Positions 34,201-46,782 of a stretch of 60,350 bases of DNA are shown here, in pieces. Source of the stretch: Xenoacremonium recifei (lineage: Eukaryota > Ascomycota > Sordariomycetes > Hypocreales > Nectriaceae); the NCBI GenBank assembly GCA_012184525.1, contig WOFQ01000096.1, positions 1 to 60,350 of the forward strand. Direction: 5' to 3'. The notes below the pieces were generated by a model. The model saw only the letters and a program-made list of their open reading frames with translations, was not told the origin of the DNA and did no database searches. The translations under genes and the position numbers were made by a program. Position 1 is the first letter of the stretch; each line of letters begins with the position of its first letter.

Positions 34201-37200
34201 TAGAGATTCTGAAAGGAAAAAGAAGTTTGCATTTCAAATTACTACACAGGGGTCCCTGATTATAATCTCAACCAAATCACAGGCCTCAGTTTGGAACCTG
34301 CTAACTCAAAAGTGTTAGTAGGTCGATTTCTCAAGTAAATGTAGGGAGCCAGCACTAACTGTTATGGTACTAACCCTTCCAAGATTCGAATGTCACTATC
34401 TAATCTTTTTCAATCTATATGCACCAGTCGATAACAAGGTTCTGAGGACTAAGGGATTCGAGCCTCCGCACAATGCGGAGTGCTAGGTCTACGATTCTTA
34501 ATAAGTCTTTCTAGTGACAAGTGAAGTGCCGGCAAGTATTGCCGAGCGCTTAAAAATACGGCGAGGAGACTGTCTCTAGCCTAAACCAGAAACTTCCCAG
34601 AAATATCATTACCACTAAGCTAACGGACAGTTTTGATCTTTCTAATCTTCGCGGTTAATATGTATCTTGCTCGGAGCCAGACACACATTTCCGGTTGTTC
34701 ATAAACCTCTAGGTCAGTCGATCAGCATACATTCGTGAACAACACTCCTATGTCCAGGTGGACTACATCGGGGCCTTGACAATCTTATCTACCGTCACGA
34801 TGCTAAGGGCCGCCCCGTGACCGTTTCCCAGCGCATCCTGGATTATTCTAATGCGGAGTCTGGTTATTTTCACCGAAGAGCTGCTTTGTTCATGAGCTAC
34901 ATTTGTCAATACATAGCCTAGAGCTCGCTTGATGGCTTCCATCGACTTTGCCGAGTCTAAGTCAAGATTAAGTCGTCCTTTGGTAAATGTATTCGCATTT
35001 CTATATTTCTGGCTCTTGGAGTCGACCACACTTCTGTGGCATTAGGGCACATTGTAACCTAGCTTGCGGCTCATATTGAGTCATGAAATCTTAGGCCACT
35101 GGTTGGTGTCAGGAGTCATCTCCGCGTTACTCCCAACAGCTTGCCAAATGTCCCCTGAGCGGTATTTGAATTATTACTTGCTCCGAAGCCAGAGTCTCCA
35201 TGGAGGACAGTTGTGCGTATCAGTTCCCATGTCAACTTGATACCTTGCATTGCCACGCCGATAACAGTGGAGACCCATTCCGTATATCCAAGAGTATTTT
35301 AATGCGTTTGACCAGCATCGAAGTCTTGTTAGACTTTGTTGCGTGAACATCGAACTTTGCGACTAATCTCATTAAACTGGATACGTATTTGACTAACAAG
35401 AATACAATCATAAATATCAATAAGGGGCAAGAAATATATTCAAAAGTTGATACTTCACCTTGATCGGATTTAAGTGGCTCCTTTTCAGGTGACGACAAGA
35501 CTCATTGAACGCTCCGTTATGAAACTTTGTCATAATCTCCGACTTAACGAGCGGAGCCCTTTTCCATCGTCCTTGGATTTTTCCAATGCAGAGACCTCGA
35601 GTTTCCGCTTAGGAAAAGTAAATGGCGGCAATGAAAGACAGGTTGCCACCACCGTATTGCTGAGATAGAACAACCAATTCAGTACGATGTTACGGTAACA
35701 TATAGAGCTAGTAGATGTAATACACTGCACTCACAATAGCCCAAGATATAGCCAAGACCAGTAGGACCAATCGGCATGATGGTGACAACTATTCATTTTG
35801 TCCCATGGAACAAGGATTTGAATCAATGTACACGTTAGGAGATAGCAGATTAACCCAAATTATGCTGAAGCTAGTGTAGCGCCTTTCGGCCTTATCTCGA
35901 GATTGCGGATGTAAAAAAACTAATATCATTTCCGACTGAAGGTGGTACCTTGAATCAAGGAACTTGCAGGGGCATATACTCCGCGAGCCTTGAGGTACCC
36001 CTCAGCCTTATTCGTCCGGTCAAATGCGAACTGGTTGTCTTTAAATTCCATCTACTTAACTCTGGATGTATCATAAAACAGGTAAAGTATGGCTGTCACT
36101 AAAATTCAGCCCCTGCGAGATCCGAGTGCCAGCCCTACTCTGTCAGCGTTCTGAAGATCATTTCACCCAGAGCACTCCACTTGAGATAGACTCGTGGACC
36201 AGATTTTTTAACTAGTTATATAGGGACTAACGTCACGTTGAAGAAGCGAACCGCGCCAATGGTATACTGAATGAGGAGTCCTGGTGAGGGAAAGTTGAAG
36301 CGTCTTTGAAAACAATCACTATAATATAATCAATCGATCTTAATATTTTTGTTAGTCACGAAACTTTTACTCTTCTGCAAGGGGGTACATACTTGATCAC
36401 GGACATTTGCTGCATGTACAGGCGCAAAACCCCAAGCCTGGTCCGACGAAGGTTCTCTTGACCTCCATTGCGACAGACATCCACCGGACCAACTTTGTGA
36501 CTTCAGCTTTCAGTGCTGTATCAATCTCGTTCACTGCATAACTTATCTCAGGACTACCATCAGCTAAACACCGCGGGCAATAAAATTGGCACCCTCTTTG
36601 AACAACCACCTCTGTGGTTAGTAACCAACATTGGCGATTTCACGAGTAATGGGAAAGTGCAAATGGGATCAAGAGCGAAGACCAGCTGAGGGTTAGCAGG
36701 AACCTCCTAAGTTCAAAGGATTATCTGTAATGCGACGCGACGTAATGAGTCAAGATTGAATCATGTCAAGTTACGAGAGCGGCATCAAAGAGATCTATTC
36801 CTTACCAGAGGGCGGTAAAATTGATCCTAGAAATAGCTTCGTCATCACACCATCCATGACACCTTAGCCATTTACTGTGATATTAGAGATCAGGGACATT
36901 ATGATAAAATGAATTTGACTTTACATCCAAAGAGAAGAAAACCCATGCCATAGGTTGACGTGATGGCGGACATCAGAATCTTTCTGCGAAACTGCTTCAT
37001 CATTGTTGTCGATGTTTTACGATGGAAGATACATAAGATGAAACCATCATATAAAGCTAGGCAAGCGCCAAGGCTTCTTGAATATGCGGTGAGTGTCTAG
37101 AAGAATGCCGGGGAGGCTTTCATTTGCCCTGAGATCCCCAGGCCAGACCCACCACCAAGGCTCGCAGGCTTGGCCTGGATTGCCCAATATTCAAAGTGGG

Positions 37201-40200
37201 AAATGCACGTATGAAGAACCACGCTCGGCACATACTGGCATCTACTGGATATTCCTTTGAAATACAGGGCAAGAGTAGCACAATCACTTCAGCATTCCAG
37301 AGGTAAGTCGAATCATGCTTTTGTCGGAGATAAGAGTATCGCTTGTGTGAATCGCAAGCTGGAGAGACATCGGCTCTATCAAAAAATATAAATAGGACAT
37401 TGTTCTCTGCTTCGGCGTGCTAATTTCATGACTATCGATAACTGAAGAACGCACTTCATTCCACTCCTCGACCAAACGGTCCTTGCTTCGACTGCCGAAC
37501 CCGCAATACTAATTCATAAGTATTTGGGAAAAGTTTAGACTTCTTCAAAACCCTGATCCTGATTGTGAGTACCCTTATGAGTTCTTGTTCATCATTATCC
37601 AGCAATGAAGCTTCCGTCAACCATCCATGTTGATCCCTGTCGCCACCAGAAATGGGGAGGAAAGATACGGTTTCAGAGATATCGTCCAGCGAGTCTTGGC
37701 GTGGTAGTCATATCGCTTCCTACAACAATCTATCCCCTTCGGATCATTAATGAAAGCGCGAACTGTGGTGGTTGCAGAGTCCGGGGCAAGAGACATCGGC
37801 GCTGAAGCGCTAAGAACCAGAATAGACCATCAACCGGCTCGTGAGCTTGAAACCTGCACCATTGGAGTTGCTCTACGGTGGTTGCTGGGCGAAGACAACC
37901 ATGACACTGATGAAAGACATGTTTATGATATTTCTGATAGACCCAGCCTTGTTATGGGAGGATGACCTTCCTGCTCGAAAACATTGCTGATTGAATATTT
38001 ACAGCAAGACCACGCACTACGAGTATTAGTGGCCCCTGTGCGATTAAGGTCATCCGTTTTCTACTCCAGGATGGTCTTCAGACCAGTAAAGTTGCCGGCA
38101 TTACGGACCATGATATGCCGGTGATTGTAAGCTTGACGGCGAAGTTGATGATCCCCTTTCTTTTTTCGCTCTTGCCAAGTCACATCGCCTGTCCTCCGTA
38201 CTCATCAACAACTTCATATATTGGGGTTATCAGGTCATTAGGCCAGATTGGAATCCCAACCGCTAGCATCTGGACCCAAATTAAAGCACACCACATCAGC
38301 ACAAGCTTTGGCCAACGCGAGTGAGATAGCGCACCCGCTCCGGAAGGCTTCTATGGCGGCGACGACAGTACACCTACCAAGGGTCATTACTACAAAATTA
38401 GGTAAGAGGCGCCAAGCTCAGAAAGTTGCAACGTGCTACGGAGGTGTTAATTTATGGTTCCAAGGTCAATATTCGGTTGCTGTTCAAAATCTAATCAGTC
38501 TTCACATATTCCAATAACCTGTCGTAGATCGAGCGAAATGCTTCGGTGCTACTTCGCTTCTCGGCGGACCTGAAAAAAATGTATCCTTGCTTTGGATAAT
38601 AGGAGAGTTGATCTGTTACATAGGGAGGGATGAAGGTTGGTTAAATTCGCCATCATCCAAAAAGGATCACAATACTACCCTCTAACTTTTTGCAATGGCC
38701 CCTGAGCGCACACCTGCTAATACAAATCTAATATCAAGTGTGACAAGATTCCCTTCTGGGCCCAGAACGCGAGATCGGTATCTGCATTCCTTTCCCATGA
38801 CCAAGACATTAACCTAGCGTGTCTAATATGGATAAACTGGATCAATGATACAGCGGGTCGCATCTTCCCTGCATAACGTGACTTCCTGCTCTGCCAGACT
38901 CCGGTAAGTTTCTCCTTTTCTTTTCATTGAATAATGAAAGCTCTTCTCGCCCTTTGCCTCTGTGGAGAAAATCCACTGTTGAAGACCTCTCCTTAATATT
39001 TACATACCAACCAGTCTCGGTAGATTACAACTTCCATTCTTCGCAACGTCCCATTGGAACTTTATCGCCCTACTGCTGCTTTGCCATGAGCGGGCTGCGA
39101 TCGTACGTGGATGGATTAGTAAGTGTCTTCTGAGACATAATCGTCTTGCTTGGAACCACCACATGCCTTAAGCTTGATTGGCAATACCAACTCTAGATGA
39201 TGTAGAGTTGATACATCTAACGAGGGCCCGATTTGCCGAATCTGTCGACTCAGGCTTGGAGGACAAACTCTGAGAAGACGACAATTCCAGATGGATTCCC
39301 ATAATTGTAGTTCACCTAATGAAATGGCTCTTCTGCACGCTTAGACACCCAAGGAAGCGGCCTCGACAAGCGGAAGCAGACGGAAGTGAGAGTCAAGAGA
39401 GGTCTTGCGTGGTCTGATATTGGTGCACCAGGTTGCAATTCTGTTGAACCCCCTCCAATCCACTCTCTCGGCCCCGGATATTTAGTTGCCACAAATGGAA
39501 GACAAGGCTGTGGATGAGACGGATTTCATCCTCAATAACATTGCAAGCCAGGTCTCAGTTGGTCTTTGTGTCCCTTGTCTCATTCATAGTCAGCGTGTCC
39601 ATGAACCTCTCGGTTACGGCTAACACCCTGTACCTCGGATATCTATGGTCGCTTTTCCTCTAGATTGCACAGCCTATGTCATCAGTCATACATAGTCATT
39701 TCGCCAAGTCAGCCAAGTAGTTCCCGACTCAAGCTATATCAAGGGATCTTCTGATGGGCAATCGCTACACACCGACTATGGCTCTAGTCTGAACACCTTG
39801 AATCTACTAGAGCTTTGACAAGCATCCATCTAAGCGTGTGTCTCTCAAACATACCCCAGTGCTTACGCCTTTTTCTAGGGGTCCATGGTTTCCAGGTTCT
39901 GAAGAAGCATTATTGCTCATTCGGTTCAACCAGCTTGTCCTGCAATGATCGGATCTATTAGACCCCAACCTCTGCTTTTGGAGATTAGTCTCTTGCCTTG
40001 CTTTATGGAATGGGGTTGTGAAGAAATTGTGGATCGCACGCGCAGCAGGCAACCCGGAATATCCTAGTCGTCGAAGTTACAGCGTCGAAATGATTGTTGA
40101 TACTACGACTCTGCCTCTTAGGCATCATAAATTGTTTGTCACGTCCAAGCCAACTAGTCTCTACATAGGCTTTCATCTACACTGTCATGTGTAAGGTTTA

Positions 40201-43200
40201 TGAGATGCTCGATACTACTAGATGGGGCCGGCAGAGCAATTCAAAAGGAATAGTCTCGATAGCAAGTCTCGGAGGTCTACTGGGACCAATGGTGAGTTCG
40301 AGGAACAAAACTTTTCGTGTTTTTGCCAGACAAGAAACAGTATGTTTTCCGTTAGATACGACCAAGACACGAATCAATCAGAGCATCTGAGTGATGTGAG
40401 TTCTGGATATTGGAAGGGTTGAAAACAAAGACTTGCTAGATGGACCTAACGTAAATCTCGTTGATGTTTACTCACTATCCTGCTGTTTCTATATTTGTAC
40501 GTATACTGGGATACCAGAAAAACCTCTGATTCTAGATGCAAGAATAAAGGGAAACTTGGTTCGATGTACGGCATCCCGTATTGATGTTGATTTGCATTTG
40601 CAGCGTGGCACATGTAGAACTTGGTCGAGGTTCTCCTTCTGGCATGTGTGGCAAGTTGATGCCATCGTCTCGTTAGACAGTAGGTTAGTTAGCTAACCCA
40701 GGAGGGCTTTTCCCTTGGTCTGACGAGGATTGAGGCTGCATTGAAATAGCACTCAGAAACACATATGTGGAATTACCGAGGGCCTGCAGAATCGTGGTGC
40801 TCGGGAGCATTCAGTACAGGATCTCCCCTATGGTTACTTCCTCTTGTTAACTTCTCTAGCAGGCTACCAGCTAATTAGGAACGTAGTAAAGTAGTTACGT
40901 CATCGAGGACCATTGATGAGATCGTTTGGGAACATTCCATTTCCTGTTCGACTTTGAATGGTAATTGCAACAGGATTGCCCGGATCATCCGGTAAGTCTG
41001 AGCAGAAATATATGCAACCCATGATCCCCGAAATATCGTTCTCCCTCCCATGAGACTGGTGAAGTTCCTTATTCACAGCTGGCAAAAACCTCGACCCAGC
41101 TATACAGATGAACATAATACCCCAGCACAGCTGTTGCTATTCAATTCTTACAGACATGTTTGGCGATATTCTGAGAGAATTCAATCTAAGATACCCTTCT
41201 CTTATGCTGCCCCAAACTGCCAGCAGAGCAGATCTGAGCACGGTGCTCCTTTGTAAATTCAGAAGGCGGAAAAATGATGCCAGAAGGTCTATCAAGGATT
41301 GGTTCGCTTGTGAATTGCAAGTTGACAATCGTCGAGGTCTCGTCAAGCCAAACGAATGAAGTTTACCGGCGATCACCGCCGGATATGCGCGGCTGCTGTG
41401 TTTCTGTAGCTCTTGGAGGGCTCTTCAACAAGTGCTGTTATGATTAGCATATCCCCAGCCAATCCTCGAGACTACGTGTACGTCACTCGCACGCATCGCC
41501 CCCCATGTCCTTCCTCCATGGATCGTCACCAATACAGAACGAAAATTGTGCAGGAACTCCTGCAATTTAAAGTCCCACGCTCATCTCCGGGACACCATCA
41601 GTGACTATGCGGGATGGTGCTTACCTGAGGCAGACTATAGTAATGTAATGAACGCGCAGATTTAGAATCATCGTGAGAGTGTCATTTTCAACCTCGACAA
41701 ATATCGAAAAAGGCGCCCTCAAATCAGAGGAGCATGGGACTATTGATACTCCGAATCTGTGAATCTGTTCCACCGCCCGGTTTCAACGAGACCGCCTGAT
41801 TAGCAAATCTTGGTTTGAGGAATACTGAGTTGAGCCATACGGACCCAGCCCAGAGCTTGTTTAGCAACCTGTAACATATGGCACTAGTAGCCTTTACGTA
41901 CTCCGTCCTAGTTTCTTTCATTATTACGCAAATTCTTTTCTAGGACTTTTGTATAGGCGTGCACTTATCAACCCAGTCTTTCTTCGGAAACCATTGAATT
42001 CTTACTTAGTTAACGAGAGAACTGGTTGCTTTTCTAAAATCAGTGGTTCAGAACCTAATTAAGACACCCCATGGCCATAAAACTGTCTGATAAGACTAAT
42101 AAGTCGTGGGTACGTGAGTAATACTTAGATTTTCTGTTTCCCTGGCAACTCCGCCTAGAATTTCACATGTATTTAAGAGTGTCCCATTATACTCGCCACA
42201 AACTGGCTCAGCACCGCCCAATTTTGTCAAAGCCGTCTTACTTTCAAACCCCAATCGTGCAAGTTTTGCATGAGTGTTATGCTCGCTAAATTCCGAGACT
42301 TCAAGGTTCTCCTCCATCGGCCGATACCGGGGGCGGCGGGGGGTTTTTCATGACGAAACTTTGTTATATGAACAAATTGAATAAGACCACACTCGTCAAT
42401 ACTATGATGAGTATCATGATTTGCGCCGTTGATATACACCATATAGGAGTAGGCCGTATACCAAGCTTGACCTTGTTAAGTAGGCCTCCCCAACGCCTGT
42501 GTGCCAAGTCCGGGCAGAAACCACGATACTGATGATACATATCACGTATCTTGGCGTGAGGTATTTGTATCTGTATAGTTGAATTCATCGTCAGCTTGCA
42601 TAATATGACACTCGTCGGGTGGGCTTAGGGAATACAGTATTTGCATAAGAAATCTTGGTTTTGCTATCGTATATCCATGCAGCATCTCACACCTTGATTT
42701 CACTTTTATGTCGTTTAGACGTGTAGAAATGCACACTAGATATGCCGCATATGTCATGAGAGCAATATAAGCGTTTGTGAGTACGTACCTACATAGTCCA
42801 TACGGAATTGCGATTCGAGGCTCAGGTCATCAAGAGCAGTCCCACGATGCAGGTATTAAATTGAAACCAACGTCATATCCCAAGCACTAGGGCATTCCTT
42901 GCAGTCTCTTAAGCCCTCATTCAGACGAATGATGTTTTGTGTCTACGGCAGAGGAAGGCAAGTTAGAGGCCAGGGCTAGTGGATAACTTCACTTGTATGG
43001 GCTCATTAGGCAGCCATGAGCGCCTAAAACTTATACCGGACCATGTGTACCGACATGATTGGTGATACGCGATACTGGATTCAAATCTTAGCTTACGACG
43101 ATCAAAGGCTTATGAGTGGTCTATTGCGATTTGCGATTTGGCAACATATTTCAGAGATGCCTCCACAATCAATAGTTCAACCCCAAATAAGGAAATGATC

Positions 43201-43351
43201 ATGGATATTCAGCTCGCCATCTACTCACCGACTTAATTACCAACCCACTGCCAGGTCTTGATAATCTCAGGCGGAATGAGGACCACTTTTGTCCGCACAC
43301 GGGGGTTTTCAACTTAGCTGCTCCAGCCCTATCCTCTATGAGTTGGAATTA

Positions 43352-43361
43352 AATATAAAAG
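43352..43361 (+). promoter_or_regulatory. TATA box of the small 43.5-kb gene
   Basis: AATATAAAAGG lies about 190 bp before the ATG at 43550. It is followed by a pyrimidine-rich leader (CATTACTCTACTTTACC, ACACCAAG) typical of fungal 5'UTRs, which supports real transcription. Confidence 0.55.
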
Positions 43362-43549
43362 GGGAGCGATGTTTTTGAGTTACGAAGATTTCATCGGCAC
43401 CATTACTCTACTTTACCTATCACACCAAGTTCCCTAGCTGCTATATATTATCAACTCTTACACGAAAGTTCTCAGGCAGGTAAAGGAACCGACCTGACGC
43501 CCGAGCCTTTCTCACATGCTGACTTTCTCCATGGTGTAGCGTAATAATC

Positions 43550-43879
43550 ATGAGCAACGCAGTCTGGACCGAAAATAGGGAACACTCCGTTGAGGGTCAT
43601 ACCTTGACTGGCAGACTCTACTTCAGAGACGAACTTATTTGGGGACCCCAAACTTGCCATGACAACACGAGACGTCTGGGAGATGCGCTCCATGACCTTG
43701 ATGATGGTTTTTACATGAAATTTGAGTACAAGGAGAAATCAATTGAAGGACACTCACGCTACATCAGCGTTCAGGCCGAAGGCAGGGTTATTCTGGACAA
43801 ACTCCATACACATGCCAACATGGATGAATTAGCTTCCGTTGTCAAGGGTGTTCTAGCTGGTATAGGCAAAGAGGAATAA
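43550..43879 (+). CDS. Small 109-aa protein with 5'UTR intron; distant resemblance to CVNH (cyanovirin-N-like) proteins
   Basis: The ATG at 43550 opens a 109-codon frame with protein-like composition and no signal peptide. A probable 5'UTR intron (43480-43539) has GTAAAG, an ACATGCTGACT branch and GTAG, ending 10 nt before the ATG. A TATA box lies at 43352. The stop TAA at 43877 overlaps an AATAAA-type signal. The pattern GHTLTGRL...LGDALHDLDDGFY...HSRYISV loosely recalls fungal CVNH-domain proteins, where H-L-x-A-x-L and LGN/LGD...DG-F spacing is typical. The resemblance is weak and the C-terminus (MDELASVVKGVLAGIGKEE) does not fit. Treat the family as unproven. It is the only convincing gene between the receptor and the permease. 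Confidence 0.65.
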   Translation: MSNAVWTENREHSVEGHTLTGRLYFRDELIWGPQTCHDNTRRLGDALHDLDDGFYMKFEYKEKSIEGHSRYISVQAEGRVILDKLHTHANMDELASVVKGVLAGIGKEE

Positions 43880-46782
43880 AGACATTGTCTAGACTTCTAT
43901 CAATGTCTGGGTAAAATCGCGTATTTGGTAGAATGGTATGTTGTTCAGGGGCCAAATGGAAAGAGGGGATTCAACATCACTCACCCATAGAAACTTCAGA
44001 GATACTTTTAATAATTCCTCGCTTCCACCTGCCTAGTGCCCTGCCGTATAACGCCCCGGAGGCGAAGGCGTCCCGTAGTTTCATCCATTGGAACACAATT
44101 CTCTTGTGATTTTGAACACCCCAGTAGTAGGGAAAGTCCCAGCACACCTAGTCACCACAAACCGCAGCCGGCCAAGGATACACGGTTCTGGTCTCATTCA
44201 TCACTGAGCTCCTAGTGGATGACATCAGAATCGATTGCGAGTCAGAGGAAATTAGACCCACGCGCTAGTGACCCGACACTCCCGAATGCACGTCAATATG
44301 TCTCCCTGGAGTAATTTTGTGTGTTGTCTAGGAATAGATCAACGACAGCTCTGAAGCTGAGCTGAGACATACATACGAACTACTGTACGTACATTCGCAG
44401 GTAATATGATGAAGTGATATATGTAGGAGACAATGCTTTCCCCTGCAAATCATGCTTAAGGTTAGTAAGAACTTATGGTTTACGGTGTACTTTCAAGATG
44501 ATCATGATACGGTTAGAGGACTATCAGAAGACTCCGGTAGTTCATACACTGGTTCAGGTCGGTAACATTGACACCTATTCATTTGTGAATGCGGCATTTT
44601 CTGCCAACCCGCAATGCCATCGGTTCCGGACTAGAGTACATAAGAAACTAGCGTAGGACCGATCGTCGGCGGACCGACCCGCGGTTTCGGAGGTTATTCC
44701 GAAAGATCGATGCAAGCATCACCTCGGTCAACAGAATGCGCAAAGGGCTATAAATTATCTAGAAAGTAGCTCCATGTGCGGCTCATTTTATAGCATAGAT
44801 TTAAAGCTCAAGCTGAGATGAAGAAACTATCTTATATGCAGAGATTTAGATCAATTGATGGTTACATCCTGGCAACGTGTATATTCCACTAGCAAGGACG
44901 AAAGCATCCTACTTAGACTTGCTTCACCTCAAGCAACAACAATATTAACACTCGAATCAATTCGTGACCAGAGATAAAGCCATGAGCTCGCCATGGTCTC
45001 AAGCTGAAGCTCCAAGGTCCTCGCTCATTCCATGGAGATCCTGTGCTACTTATGGATAGGGCGCTAAATCACGGCAACTGCGGGGCACCAGGTAATTCAG
45101 CTTACTATTCTCATCCTTATTGTCGGAGCGAGCGGCGGTGAGAGTTTCCACTAAATCTTGCTGGTTGATTCATATTTGATTGGAAGCGCATGTCATGCTA
45201 CCTGGATGATCTTCGGCCTTTCCGTCAGGACATTCTCCAGATCCGACAAAAAGGAGAGATCGTCGGCAGACGCCACCCAGTGACCGCACAAGCACAAGTT
45301 TCCACCTAGCACTAAACAGCTTTCAGCCCAATACTCACAGTTCATCATTACCTCACTAGGTCTAGACGAAACCCCAAAATGCAGCTAGCACATATCACTA
45401 CGTAGTGCTACGCGTGGTGGCATGTCTTCCCAGAAAAAGGGCCTCGGCTGTTGATCTGGAAACCTGCTCTCTTCCTTTCCCTTCCGCCTTATCCCTTACA
45501 TCAATAGTGGAGAAATGAAATATAGAGACTACTAATCCTTATCTCGCTGATCCCTAGAGTCTTTCCTTTCTGGTTACAGAGTAGAAAGGTGTCTAATTTC
45601 TCAATCGCCCAGACCTTATTCAATGTCATATCTCCGGTAATTGAAGATGTATTTGCGTGGGTCTCCTGCTTTTACATGCTGGTGCGTAGTCAAGAATACT
45701 TCTTCCTGAGTAGGTAATGACTTCTAGCTTAAGCCTTCCAGTGGATGTATTATGGCTACTCGCAGGCTTCTCACCCCCAAGTTTTAGATACGAGCATTTA
45801 CCTCCCTCAATATTTAGTACAGGTATCGTCCTAGAAATTGCCCCAGTCCAGGTGGTGGCCTATACACTGACATCCCTCAATTTACATGAAGGGACCTCCT
45901 TTGAGCTTTATATTCCATTATATATTGGCTATGGTTCCTGTTGTCATACTGGCTACTCCTAGCTATAGTTTAAACATACCTATATTCTTATTAACGTACC
46001 ATTACTGTAGACAACTTGGTATGCACGTCATTCGTAAGTTTTAAATTTGGTTGAAAAGCTTCCTCAGCCTACTCAAAGAACAATATCATATCAGAACCTA
46101 CAAGGTACTAAATTGCATCTCAGGGGCTTTGGGGCCCGAAGTAGCTTTGAAGTCCACCCCTCAGTTTCGTTGATGTTGATTACGCATTGACCCATGTCTG
46201 TATGCGTATCTCAGATGTATTAAAATGCCAGGGTATATTGGGAGCTCACACTTTCCTGATATACAGATTGGTGTAAATGCCGCTAGATGCGAATAGATTG
46301 CTCCGTAGTTGATTGCATACCAATGCATAAGCCAGCAACGCCCGAACCTGTCATTATACTCCGCTTCCATATTCACTAGCGTGATCATTCAACGCTTCAA
46401 TACTCTACGAATGTATGGTGATGTCCCAGCCGTCGGCTAAACTAACTAACACAAAGCAACGATCAGTTGCCCATAGGCCTTCTTTGTCATCAATTACAAG
46501 GGGAAGATGAAGTTAAGTGAACGTCCATTTGGCACGGGGACAAGACGTAAAAACAAAAGTAAACATTACTTCGCCCGCCAACGATGTCAAATAATCTCGG
46601 AAAAGTTGCACTTTTCTAACGCAGTTAGTTCTCAATAAGACCAATATTCAGAAATAAAATTTCAAGAAATTTATTCTCTCCATCGTTCTACAGTCCTCTA
46701 AAATAAATGTTTTTACGAACTGCCAAACATTACTTTAATTAATGATACAAAAACTTGTCATTCCAGTATTCATCATAGGGCT
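43880..46782. other. Intergenic desert between the small gene and the permease
   Basis: No ORF longer than 81 aa stands out and no RNA gene or repeat is recognised. Composition resembles the rest of the desert. The last few hundred bases are the 3' flank of the minus-strand permease. Confidence 0.45.

Larger units (their letters stand above)
21577..43340. other. Gene desert, main part, with scattered coding-like remnants
   Basis: About 21.8 kb without a convincing gene; the longest ORF is 149 aa (24219-24668) and lacks recognisable features. Patches that look more coding-like than their surroundings are 22439-22690, a GC-rich island at 26100-26480, 28954-29244, 31141-31620 and 32413-32670. 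Part of the 31.1-kb patch has a relative at 50.6 kb (listed separately). A 36088 ATG in good context runs only 22 codons. No tRNA, tandem array or intact transposon ORF was found by eye. Long-diverged transposons or genes cannot be excluded without a search. Confidence 0.5.

Noticed and set aside
34444..34510. Class II tRNA-like pattern on the minus strand (GGCTCGAATCC, a 7-bp hairpin, partial acceptor pairing)
   Set aside because: The span is only 67 nt, with no room for D and anticodon arms, and the T-stem does not pair. At best it is a tRNA fragment; a covariance-model scan would settle it.
11514..46782. CRISPR arrays, bacterial-type operons or phage genes
   Set aside because: None is expected or seen in a fungal nuclear window, and no regularly spaced repeats occur in this stretch.
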